Source: a bacterium UBP6_UBA1177
GTDB lineage: Bacteria > UBP6 > UBA1177
Direction: 5' to 3'
NCBI GenBank assembly: GCA_002310995.1
Contig: DBYV01000009.1
Location: 12,623-40,155 of the forward strand
Length of the DNA stretch: 27,533 nucleotides
The notes below the pieces were generated by a model. That model searched no databases. It was not told the origin of the DNA and saw only the letters and a program-made list of their open reading frames with translations. The translations under genes were made by a program, and so were the position numbers. Below are positions 16,801-23,180 of this stretch, in pieces; positions within the stretch are counted from its first letter, which is position 1, and every line of letters begins with the position of its first letter.

Positions 16801-17513
16801 CAAGCATACTTATAAAGAGCGAATCCGAAGAATTTGTTGTCCGGATATTTGTCAATGATGGCCTTATAGTTCGGGATAGCTTTGAAAACGTTGTTGTTGT
16901 TGAAGAAATATTCACCCATTTCGAAGTAAGCGTCAGAAGCGAACTTCGAGTTCTGGAATTTCTCGACAACAAGTGTGTAGTAGCGGACAGCTGCAAGAGC
17001 CTGACCGGTTTCCATCAAGTTGGAAGCCATGAAGAAGTAAACCTCGTCCAAGTTCTGGAATGTCGGATACTTCTTTATAATGTAATCGCAGACTTCGATC
17101 GCTTTTTTGTTCCAGTCAAGCGAAGCCTCAAGGTTAAGCTCTGGCATCGGAGCGTTCGGGTCGTTCATTTCGTAGTACTTATCAATCTTTTTGTTGTACT
17201 CGTCCATGATAACGGCTTTGATGCCTCTTGCTTTTTCCCAGTAAAGTTCGGCAAGACGTCTGTAAACCTCAGCCTTTCTCGGACCTTCAGGATAATCCTT
17301 TATGAGATCGTTAAGCTGTTTGATAGCCTCGTCTCTTTTTTCCATCGATCTGCTGTCGGTTTTGACATCATTTGTCTCGATACGCGCCTTTGCCGGACCG
17401 TTGGAAGTTGTTGTTTCGTCATCTCTTTTCTTTCTCTGCGCCGAGAGCGTCATAGTAAAGGAAAGGACTAACAAAACCGCTAAAAAAACTCTCAGTGTTT
17501 TGTTATTTAACAT
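13845..17513 (-). CDS. Large periplasmic TPR protein, GltD (AgmU)-like, module B
   Basis: The 1,222-residue product has a signal peptide (MLNNKTLRVFLAVLLVLSFTMTLSA, then QRKK) and TPR-type helical repeats from about residue 55 to 1050 (PRKAEVYRRLAELYWEKA and many others). A charged Lys/Asp/Glu insert lies near the middle (encoded about 15890-16040). The C-terminal box at 1056-1119 (IAPWLSEAQISEYKNYL, then YNEW) is shared with the 1,113-residue paralogue. The last ~50 residues are an Ala/Gln/Glu/Pro tail. Length, TPR content and neighbours match AgmU/GltD of the Myxococcus gliding machine, which spans the periplasm. The start has GAGG nine bases upstream. A long open frame on the opposite strand here is only a shadow of this gene. 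Confidence 0.87.
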   Translation of the reverse strand: MLNNKTLRVFLAVLLVLSFTMTLSAQRKKRDDETTTSNGPAKARIETNDVKTDSRSMEKRDEAIKQLNDLIKDYPEGPRKAEVYRRLAELYWEKARGIKAVIMDEYNKKIDKYYEMNDPNAPMPELNLEASLDWNKKAIEVCDYIIKKYPTFQNLDEVYFFMASNLMETGQALAAVRYYTLVVEKFQNSKFASDAYFEMGEYFFNNNNVFKAIPNYKAIIDKYPDNKFFGFALYKYAWCMYNVGEYEQSVKLFQQVVGVAEKINDQSLKEDALNDMVAPYAEAGSVDEAEKYFKTIVKEQKYFIAVLKRLAQIYFDQDRSEEAIKIYRKLQQEAPERPEGPTWQKQIVECYKKLNNKDAVRKEIIVLVANYADKNARWVKANEKDEATLESAQQTAEAALRILTVDYHNEARKTKSAETWKIVGELYPTYLKYFPKSEASYDMRFNYAEYLYDHKKYTEAGDQYQAVADMNPKGHHFEDASYGAVSCFGALLEEEQEKAKREAQNRIAKAKQEKSGEISADLVKAADDKDADKKDKVADENKEKPIPELHQKFITACDTYIKNIPRSKYLVDIIYKQAITYYVFNHFEKAVPVFEMIVQKYPRHELAEFSADLIMDSLNMARDWEAINNKSREFLKNSALLSGRNRLKTDLEKFKEMATFYSADLPHKNGKSLESADRYMAFVNEFQKSKFNDVAMYNAIVYYQKGGDLYKSIRVQEQFLRESDDVYKKSPHRDKIMFGLAKNYEAIAYYDKAAQLYIDFVEKSPQSKDAGDAVYNAAVLYESLGETEKAIDNYRLFVDKYAKDDKEKAEIALQYGYIWMRKGKTFYDRAEKGFDRFVADHTDIKGLKDYYYIDDAGKKKPVSEVNKVSVEKGEPNTLLALYGAKVKMYKEQNNTKEYYKSVDKILQISRGAEFKEKAELNEISRDIIAEALLEELLPEFNEYMSIKFDNIPFAKKHKGYELLQLGFDVEDGKIIHHGDANPDELYPDEKANLKAAAKVKDEFNKISQERMTKKIELTVSLSQKYEQIISITTSPRFTPAVLYYIGKIYKDLTDQMFNAPIAPWLSEAQISEYKNYLDEKAFGAQKNAVTYFETAMKKGYESSVYNEWVAKAKYELRFFQEVTGGKYYDENEIVPASDMIETSSLIGKIDTDYKFPKISDEERAKLKKNAAQPKAAAQPAAPAAEQQAEAAPAAQEESAPKAEEAEQPKAEEVENNDQEQGE

Positions 17514-17542
17514 TTTCAGAAACCTCTAACTAATTTACCAAA

Positions 17543-19168
17543 TTACTCTTTGCACAAATTGTCGACATTGAAGAAGTAGTAGCCGAGCTCGTCTTCCCAG
17601 TACTCACCGTCAAACGGATAGTAGTAGGAATTCTGAGGAACAGAAGGATTCATTTCAGTCTTCTTCTGAACGGTCTCTTCTTCTTCCTTTACTTCTTTGC
17701 CGTAAAGCTCTTCTTTTTCGAGAGAAGATTTCATACTATCTGTCATCTCGAAACGTATTGCTCTCATATCTGCGATGAGCTGACCAAGTTCGTTGTTGAG
17801 ATTCTGTACTCTCTGAACAAGCCATACGCCTGCTTCGTTTCTGAGAGTTGTCAGCTGATACATCATTTTTTTGGAAACATCCTGAGCAATAACGCTGTTT
17901 TTGAAAGATTCCGGAGATTTTTCGATGATCTCAAGCTCTCTTTCTACCTCTTTGATGTGATTATATTTTCTTACGAACAGAGATTCGGTAAGGATGTTCC
18001 TGAGAACAGCTTCCGGAAGTTCAGTATTCTCACCTGCCTGAGCCTGTTTATACATTACAAGGAGTTCCTTATAAATGTCGAGACCGGTCTTCGTGGAAAC
18101 ATTTTCAAGCCATGAAGCCATTTTCTTCTGATAATCCGGATAAACGCTGAAGAAGTAGTCAATAACATTGTTTACTTCGTCATACTGGCAGAGGTTGTAG
18201 TAGGTAACAGCCTCAACGATGTTTACTTCCGGGAAATAAATATCGGTGAAGAAAGGCGAACGAAGCGTTACAACTGTACCGAGTGTCGAATCGAATCTTC
18301 CGATCATGAGTGAAGCCCATGTTCTTGCGAAAAGTGATTCGAACCACTGAGCGTTGTCTCTTCCTACATTCGAGAAGTAGTTGAGCGCAACGTTGAACAT
18401 CGCAAGTTTGTTCTGTGACTGCCAAGCAGCTGCGTAGTAAAGTTCGCCGAGTGCAAGTTCAGCCATACCTTTCAACTTTTTGATGTCTGTGCCGATGTAT
18501 TTGTCATCCGGCATTTCTTTGATCTCGGTGAAGCTCTTCATTGCGTCTGCAAACATCTGCTGACGAACCTGAATGACACCGAGGAAATATTTAGCTTTCG
18601 GGTAGAAGGAGCTGTAGTCCTTTACCTGACCGAACATTTTAAGAGCCTGCTCGTCCTGACCGTTGTAGAAGTTAATTTTGCCGAGGTAGTAAGTCAACTC
18701 GTTGGCGAACTTCTTCGGAAGAGCTTCGTAGTCAACGTTCGAAAGAACTGCAAAAAGAACCTTTTCATCTTCCGTTTTGTAGGTAACGGCAAGAAGTTTC
18801 AGAAGGCTCGATACGAAATAGTGCGATTCCGAACCTTCGAAAAGGATTTCTGCAAGCTGATATTCGGAAGCCTGATAAAGCCCCATTCTGAAAAGAGACT
18901 CTGCATAGTAATATCTTGCGGTATCATGCAGTCTGTCCCATTCCTGGTTTTTCATAATCGCATAGAAACCGACAGCTGAAGTAAAGTAATCTTCGCTGTT
19001 GTATGCGTTTACGACTTTCGTGATCGCTTCCGGCATACCTTCAACGAGAGATGCGTCGATCTTCTCGTATTTTTTCATTTCCTTTTCGCGGACGGTAAGC
19101 TGCGACGCACAGGACGTCACAAGCATCACCGCAAAGGAGATAAGAACAAGAGTCAGTATTTTTTTCAT
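17543..19168 (-). CDS. TPR lipoprotein, GltC-like, module B
   Basis: The 541-residue product is a lipoprotein (MKKILTLVLISFAVMLVTSC, lipobox VTSC, lipidated Cys20, +2 Ala, so outer-membrane sorting expected). TPR-like helices occupy about residues 45-350, including FYPKAKYFLGVIQVRQQMF, shared with the 761-residue module A paralogue. A helical, partly coiled-coil region follows, then an aromatic C-terminus (YYYPFDGEYWEDELGYYFF) that looks conserved and may be a contact site. The start has GGTGG six bases upstream, and the gene begins 12 bases after the beta-barrel gene stops. It is inferred to be a periplasmic, outer-membrane-anchored partner of the large TPR protein encoded next. The GltC label rests on architecture and gene order. 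Confidence 0.82.
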   Translation of the reverse strand: MKKILTLVLISFAVMLVTSCASQLTVREKEMKKYEKIDASLVEGMPEAITKVVNAYNSEDYFTSAVGFYAIMKNQEWDRLHDTARYYYAESLFRMGLYQASEYQLAEILFEGSESHYFVSSLLKLLAVTYKTEDEKVLFAVLSNVDYEALPKKFANELTYYLGKINFYNGQDEQALKMFGQVKDYSSFYPKAKYFLGVIQVRQQMFADAMKSFTEIKEMPDDKYIGTDIKKLKGMAELALGELYYAAAWQSQNKLAMFNVALNYFSNVGRDNAQWFESLFARTWASLMIGRFDSTLGTVVTLRSPFFTDIYFPEVNIVEAVTYYNLCQYDEVNNVIDYFFSVYPDYQKKMASWLENVSTKTGLDIYKELLVMYKQAQAGENTELPEAVLRNILTESLFVRKYNHIKEVERELEIIEKSPESFKNSVIAQDVSKKMMYQLTTLRNEAGVWLVQRVQNLNNELGQLIADMRAIRFEMTDSMKSSLEKEELYGKEVKEEEETVQKKTEMNPSVPQNSYYYPFDGEYWEDELGYYFFNVDNLCKE

Positions 19169-19180
19169 AGTACCACCCCA

Positions 19181-20044
19181 CTACTTAGCAAAGGGAAGGA
19201 ACATGCTTGCATTTATCGTGAACAAAAAGTCTGACTTGAGATAAGCCGAGCTTCCGCCTTCCTGTTTCGGGCGTTTATCCTTCATGATGAACCAGTCGAA
19301 ATTCAAGCTCAGACTTGCGTTTTTACCCAAGAAAATTCTCGGAGCGAAACCAACCTGAAAAGCTACGTTATTGTTGTTCATTTTCTTGACGCCTTCGCCT
19401 TCTGCAACTGTTCTGTAGTAGTAAACACCTACTGAAGCGTTGAGGTCATACTTCGGAATTATATCACCGAAAACGCTGAGTTTGCCGTAGAAAGGAGTGA
19501 AAACGGCACTTGCACCGCCGGTAAGCATGAGGTTGCTCTTCGCAACATAAGCATCAGCTTCCTTAGCCTGTTTGAGGGTTTCATTTTCCCAAGAAACAGC
19601 GCCATAGAGGAAACGTGCCTGCAAAGCGATGTATTCGTTGAAGTGATAAGCCGCTCTGATGCCGACTGCAAGAAGATCTTCCCAGTCGCCGCAAGCAAAA
19701 CCGATGTCGATTCCGAGCTCAAAACGTCCGTCCTTCGTGAAGTCTTTCTTCTGAACAACTTTGATCTGTTTTTTCTTTTCAACATTAAGGTCTCTGAGCT
19801 CTTTCTCAGACTCAGAATCAGCAGCCGATGCGTTGACATCAAGCTGTGCGGTCTTCGGTGCATCAGCATTCTGAGGAGCTTCGGCAGCAGGTGCCTCGCC
19901 GTCTTCAGCCGGTGCTTCTGCAGCAGTAGGATCTTCAGGACCGGCAGCTCCGCCGTCTAAATCGAAAAGATCATCTGCGAAAACCTGAAAAGAAACAAAT
20001 GCGAAAAAAGCAAGTGTTAAAGCGACTAATTTACTGTGTTTCAT
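19181..20044 (-). CDS. Outer-membrane beta-barrel protein with acidic N-terminal linker
   Basis: The 287-residue product has a signal peptide (MKHSKLVALTLAFFAFVSFQVFA, then DDLFD), an acidic Ala/Pro/Glu linker (about 25-75) and a short charged helix (ELRDLNVEKKKQIK). The barrel (about 90-287) opens VVQKKDFTKDGRFELGIDIG, the pattern of the outer-membrane beta-barrel family described for Myxococcota and relatives (OMP_myx_plus type, a family match from memory). Alternating strands follow; the end is SMFLPFAK rather than a terminal Phe. GGAG lies only two bases before the ATG, an unusually short spacing. It is the first gene of the ~20-kb series, just after a good promoter candidate. In Myxococcus, barrels GltA, GltB and GltH form the outer-membrane part of the gliding machine, and this protein could play that part. 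Confidence 0.85.
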   Translation of the reverse strand: MKHSKLVALTLAFFAFVSFQVFADDLFDLDGGAAGPEDPTAAEAPAEDGEAPAAEAPQNADAPKTAQLDVNASAADSESEKELRDLNVEKKKQIKVVQKKDFTKDGRFELGIDIGFACGDWEDLLAVGIRAAYHFNEYIALQARFLYGAVSWENETLKQAKEADAYVAKSNLMLTGGASAVFTPFYGKLSVFGDIIPKYDLNASVGVYYYRTVAEGEGVKKMNNNNVAFQVGFAPRIFLGKNASLSLNFDWFIMKDKRPKQEGGSSAYLKSDFLFTINASMFLPFAK

Positions 20045-20092
20045 GACTCCTTACCTAAATAGAATTGTTAAACCACCAAAAAGTCGGAAAGC

Positions 20093-20120
20093 AAATTAGC
20101 GGATTTGAAAATAATGTCAA
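20093..20120 (-). promoter_or_regulatory. Candidate sigma70-type promoter for the envelope gene cluster
   Basis: The minus strand reads a perfect TTGACA (20115-20120), a 16-base spacer, then TAATTT (20093-20098, three matches to TATAAT). It lies 48 bases before the start codon of the first cluster gene (19181-20044), in the 185-base gap after the acyl-CoA dehydrogenase gene. It is the best placed promoter for the series of envelope genes downstream. Confidence 0.5.
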
Positions 20121-20154
20121 GAATTTTCACGCTGTCAGACAACTTTTTATCTTA

Positions 20155-20191
20155 TTGATAATATTAAATTTTTCCAGCATTTCATTATCAA
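20155..20191. repeat. Perfect 8-bp inverted repeat in the intergenic gap
   Basis: TTGATAAT (20155-20162) and ATTATCAA (20184-20191) form a perfect inverted repeat with a 21-base loop, between the acyl-CoA dehydrogenase stop and the promoter candidate at 20093-20120. It is AT-rich and has no clean T-run after it, so it is a weak terminator at best. It might equally be an operator. Confidence 0.35.
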
Positions 20192-20229
20192 GGCGAATTT
20201 TTTGCACAGCTTTTTTGATTCAAAGAAGG

Positions 20230-21774
20230 CTAAGATGCTTCGATGACGGAGATAAAAAAATCGACTTTTGCAAAAATAGGGGAAAAAAATTTTACACTGA
20301 AAAAATCTTCAAATTTGTATGCCGCGGCAATGGAAGCGACTGAAAGAAAAACTGCCGAAAAAGCAAGTTCTTTTTCACAAAATTCAATTTTTCCGTTTTC
20401 CAAGAGTGAAGAGGCAAGCGAAGTCAGCTGTCTGACACGCTCCATGATTTTTTCGGCAAAAGCGTTTTTGTCCGTTCCGGCAAGAATCTGCTCCGTGCAA
20501 TGTTTGAAAACACCGAGCGCCGTTTTCTGAACAATAGAAACAATCTGGATCTGATTCGTTCCTTCATAAATAGATGTTACGCGCGCGTCTCTGACAAGTC
20601 TTTCGACTGCAACTCCGCGTATATAGCCTGTTCCGCCGTGAATCTGAAGCGCATCTCGGGTAACTTGTTCCGCCGTAACGGCCGCAAAAAATTTTACGAG
20701 CGGCACTAAGAATTCGACCTCGGCACGAATTTTACGGGCTTTTTCCGCATTTTCTGAATTTTGCGCCGAAGCGGAAGAATCAAGCATTTCATCGTACTTT
20801 GCCGCAGTAAAGTAAAGCAGCAGCCGCACAGCTCTGACACTTTCGTTCATATCTTCAAGCATCCGGGCGACCTGCGGAAGTTCAGCAATCTTTTTTCCGA
20901 ACTGCACTCTGTTTCCGGCATATTTTTCAGCTTCCCCTAAAGCCGCTTCGGCAATTCCCAAAGCCTGGGCCGCAACGGAAAGTCTCGCAGAAAGCAGAAG
21001 TTCCATCGTATATTTTACAAGACCGAACCTTCTTCTGCCCAAAAGTTCGCATTTTGCCCTTTCAAAACGGATATCGCATGTCGGAGAGCCGCAGATTCCG
21101 TGCTTCTCTGTAACTTTAACAATTTTGCAGTTGTCATCCGCACTCTTTTCGCGGATAAAAAGCGAAAGTCCGCGTCCGCCAGTAACACCTTCTTCGCTTC
21201 CGGCAAGAACAAGCATGATATCTGCGCCGCCGTTCGTCACGAAATGTTTCGTTCCCGAGAGATACCACTCTCCGTTTTCTTCCCGCGCCGCCGTCGAAAC
21301 TGCCTGAAGGTCACTCCCCGCCACCGCTTCCGAAAGTGCCATCGCACAGCTCAGTTTTCCGCCCGCGATTCCGGGAAGAATGCGATTTTTCTGCTCCTCG
21401 CTGCCGTACAGATATATGAGCTGACCGACTTCAGTCAGCGAAACCAGCGTCATAAGCGATGCGTCGGCGCGCGAAATCATCTCGACAGCCGCAATGTCGA
21501 AAAGTTTCGGAAGAGCTTTTCCACCGTAAATTTCGGGTAAAACGGCTCCGAGATATCCGGCATCCTTCAAATTTTCTATATTTTCCAGCGTTTCAGGAGG
21601 CAGAATTACCGAATTTCCTTCGAGTTTCACCCCGGTTTTATCGACTTTTGCCGCATTAGCCGCGATTTTTTCACCGCAGACTTCACCGATTTTGGCAAGA
21701 AAATCCGAATATTTTGCGGTATCTGCCGAAAAAAGTGAGAGTGAATCTTTGATTTTATCACTGAAAAAATTCAT
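20230..21774 (-). CDS. Acyl-CoA dehydrogenase
   Basis: FAD-dependent acyl-CoA dehydrogenases oxidise an acyl-CoA to the 2-enoyl-CoA. The 514-residue product has the N-terminal helical domain, the middle beta domain with the FAD/substrate motif CAMALSEAVAGSDLQ, then SGTKHFVTNGGADI, and the C-terminal helical domain with NRVQFGKKIAELPQVARML and QIHGGTGYIRG. The likely catalytic base is Glu404 in RVTSIYEGTNQIQ, the position used by short/medium-chain enzymes. An extra C-terminal helical stretch of about 100 residues follows. The start is the ATG at 21772-21774 with GAGG six bases upstream; an in-frame GTG at 21784-21786 overlaps the upstream stop but lacks such a site. It follows the metallophosphoesterase gene by eight bases. 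Substrate chain length cannot be read from the sequence. Confidence 0.93.
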   Translation of the reverse strand: MNFFSDKIKDSLSLFSADTAKYSDFLAKIGEVCGEKIAANAAKVDKTGVKLEGNSVILPPETLENIENLKDAGYLGAVLPEIYGGKALPKLFDIAAVEMISRADASLMTLVSLTEVGQLIYLYGSEEQKNRILPGIAGGKLSCAMALSEAVAGSDLQAVSTAAREENGEWYLSGTKHFVTNGGADIMLVLAGSEEGVTGGRGLSLFIREKSADDNCKIVKVTEKHGICGSPTCDIRFERAKCELLGRRRFGLVKYTMELLLSARLSVAAQALGIAEAALGEAEKYAGNRVQFGKKIAELPQVARMLEDMNESVRAVRLLLYFTAAKYDEMLDSSASAQNSENAEKARKIRAEVEFLVPLVKFFAAVTAEQVTRDALQIHGGTGYIRGVAVERLVRDARVTSIYEGTNQIQIVSIVQKTALGVFKHCTEQILAGTDKNAFAEKIMERVRQLTSLASSLLENGKIEFCEKELAFSAVFLSVASIAAAYKFEDFFSVKFFSPIFAKVDFFISVIEAS

Positions 21775-21782
21775 TTTTAGCC

Positions 21783-22910
21783 TCACGGTCTGAGTTCGAT
21801 CAGCGTAATTTCAGGTGTCGCGCCGAATCTCACCGGCGGTCCCCACGAGCCTGTTCCGCGGCTGACATAAAGTTTTGCACCGCCTTCAAGCTCATAAAGT
21901 CCTGCAAGATATCTGTTGGAAATTTTCACCAAAAGCGTAAACGGAAAAATCTGTCCTCCGTGGGTATGCCCAGAAAGCATGAGATCGAAATGCGACGAAT
22001 CACCATCTTCAAGTTCAGGTCTGTGCTTCAGATAGATATTGAAATTTTCGTTTTTGAATTGTTTCAGAACTTTTTCGTCCTCGTGGTAAAAAACATTCGC
22101 CTCTTCCGCGCTTCTGTCCATAACACCGCCGACCACGATATTGCGCCCGATATTCTCAACCCTTCCGTCCATGAACTCGAAACCGTTCTGCTCGATAAAA
22201 TCCATGCAGTCAAAATAACCCGTGTAGAACTCATGGTTGCCGCTTATCGCATATTTTCCCATCGGAGCTTCGATTTTTTTCATGATTTCCGCGATTTTCA
22301 GCGGGTTTGCGATTCCTTTATCCATGTAGTCTCCGGTAAAAAGGACGATATCAGGTTTCAAATCATTTATCATCGGGACGATTTTTTCGGCAAAACGCTC
22401 GTCGATTACGCGGCTGAAATGAATATCGGAAATCTGAACAACTCTAGTATATTGTTCGATTTTTTTGCTATTCATCTCAAAATTTTTTACTACAATGTTC
22501 TGTGCAAGCAGCCATCCTGCGGCTACTGTATTGAAAGCGATCAGCGTAATAACGGCCAAAACAATCTTTCTTTTGCCAGGAGAAAGGTGTTTTTCATACA
22601 AATCCGTGAAAAAACGGCGCGCAAAAATCATAATTTCGCAAAAGATCCCGTATGCGACAAAGACAAAAAGAAAGGTGAAGTAGAAATAAATCACAAGCGA
22701 GACAATCTCTGCGGCCTTCGTGTTGAGAAAAGTTCTTTCTTTAAAGAGGGCAAAACCCGCCAGATTGACGATATACAGCAAATTCAGCAGTTTTTTAAAT
22801 TGCTTCAGCCCGGGGAACGCGCTTGTCAAAGAAAAAATCAAATATTTGGTCATCAGAACCGCGGCTATAATTACTACCGCCGCGAAAGTGAGCATCTTAA
22901 CCCAAGTCAT
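21783..22910 (-). CDS. Membrane-anchored metallophosphoesterase (YaeI/YkuE-like)
   Basis: This 375-residue protein has about four N-terminal membrane helices (to about residue 140) and a C-terminal calcineurin-like phosphoesterase domain. The metal-binding motifs are all present: SDIHF (Asp162, His164), TGDYMD (Asp194), SGNHEF (Asn225, His226) and SGHTHGGQ (His315, His317), with GTGSWGPPVRFG near the end as in the YaeI/YkuE group. These enzymes are usually two-metal phosphodiesterases or phosphatases, in some cases acting on lipid substrates such as UDP-diacylglucosamine; the substrate here is unknown. The start is one of two adjacent ATGs after GGAGGA; the second (22908-22910) has better spacing. 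It is the first gene of a two-gene unit with the acyl-CoA dehydrogenase. Confidence 0.9.
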   Translation of the reverse strand: MTWVKMLTFAAVVIIAAVLMTKYLIFSLTSAFPGLKQFKKLLNLLYIVNLAGFALFKERTFLNTKAAEIVSLVIYFYFTFLFVFVAYGIFCEIMIFARRFFTDLYEKHLSPGKRKIVLAVITLIAFNTVAAGWLLAQNIVVKNFEMNSKKIEQYTRVVQISDIHFSRVIDERFAEKIVPMINDLKPDIVLFTGDYMDKGIANPLKIAEIMKKIEAPMGKYAISGNHEFYTGYFDCMDFIEQNGFEFMDGRVENIGRNIVVGGVMDRSAEEANVFYHEDEKVLKQFKNENFNIYLKHRPELEDGDSSHFDLMLSGHTHGGQIFPFTLLVKISNRYLAGLYELEGGAKLYVSRGTGSWGPPVRFGATPEITLIELRP

Positions 22911-22936
22911 CATTCCTCCGGCAGAAAAATCTGGAA

Positions 22937-22964
22937 ACAATAGAAAATAACCAAATAAAATCAA
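22937..22964 (-). promoter_or_regulatory. Weak promoter candidate for the phosphoesterase gene
   Basis: The minus strand reads TTGATT (22959-22964), 16 bases, then TATTGT (22937-22942), each with four of six consensus matches. It ends 27 bases before the start codon. The stretch is AT-rich, so this may be chance. Confidence 0.28.
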
Positions 22965-23006
22965 ATAAAAATCATCAATTTACCGAATTAGATTGTAGAA
23001 ACGTGA

Positions 23007-23030
23007 CCTGACATGTTTCACATCGTCAGG
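23007..23030. other. Hairpin in the intergenic spacer, possible terminator
   Basis: CCTGACATG (23007-23015) pairs with CATCGTCAGG (23021-23030) around a 5-base loop, with a single bulged C. On the plus strand a run of seven T follows after seven bases (23038-23044), but no plus-strand gene leads into it. On the minus strand, the direction of the large gene upstream, the hairpin is preceded by seven A and followed by a poor T-run. It is the only hairpin here that could end that transcript. Confidence 0.35.
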
Positions 23031-23057
23031 CGTCTAATTTTTTTATCGGCACGAACC

Positions 23058-23120
23058 GCCGCCGCTCTCTAGATTCCTTAGACACCTTAAATTCCCTAGA
23101 TTCACTATTGATGCGGCGGC
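23058..23120. repeat. GC-rich inverted repeat enclosing CTAGATTC direct repeats
   Basis: GCCGCCGC (23058-23065) and GCGGCGGC (23113-23120) are perfect inverted copies 47 bases apart. The AT-rich interior carries CTAGATTC twice, with CCTTAGA/CCTTAAA-like steps between them. The arrangement looks like a small dispersed intergenic repeat unit. No coding frame is supported. Confidence 0.6.
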
Positions 23121-23159
23121 AGATAGCAAAGAATTGTGCGGCAGATAGCAAAGAATTGC
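23116..23159. repeat. 22-bp direct tandem repeat, 2 copies
   Basis: Two adjacent 22-base units (23116-23137 and 23138-23159) beginning GCGGCAGATAGCAAAG differ only at their last base. They sit just past the stop codon of the giant cysteine-rich gene and overlap the right arm of the inverted repeat at 23058-23120. Confidence 0.85.
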
Positions 23160-23180
23160 GGCGACAAGCAGTATCCACGC

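Noticed and set aside
15513..17471. A 652-codon open frame on the plus strand
   Set aside because: It lies fully opposite the large TPR gene at 13845-17513, which has a signal peptide, clear TPR motifs and a ribosome site. The plus-strand translation is rich in Phe, Ser, Val and Arg with no recognisable domain. Other long plus-strand frames over the TPR genes are the same kind of shadow.
23007..23044. Firm rho-independent terminator for the giant gene
   Set aside because: The T-run lies on the wrong side for minus-strand transcription and is seven bases from the stem. It is kept only as a low-confidence hairpin.
23116..23159. CRISPR array
   Set aside because: There are only two directly abutting 22-bp units with no spacer between them and no cas gene nearby.
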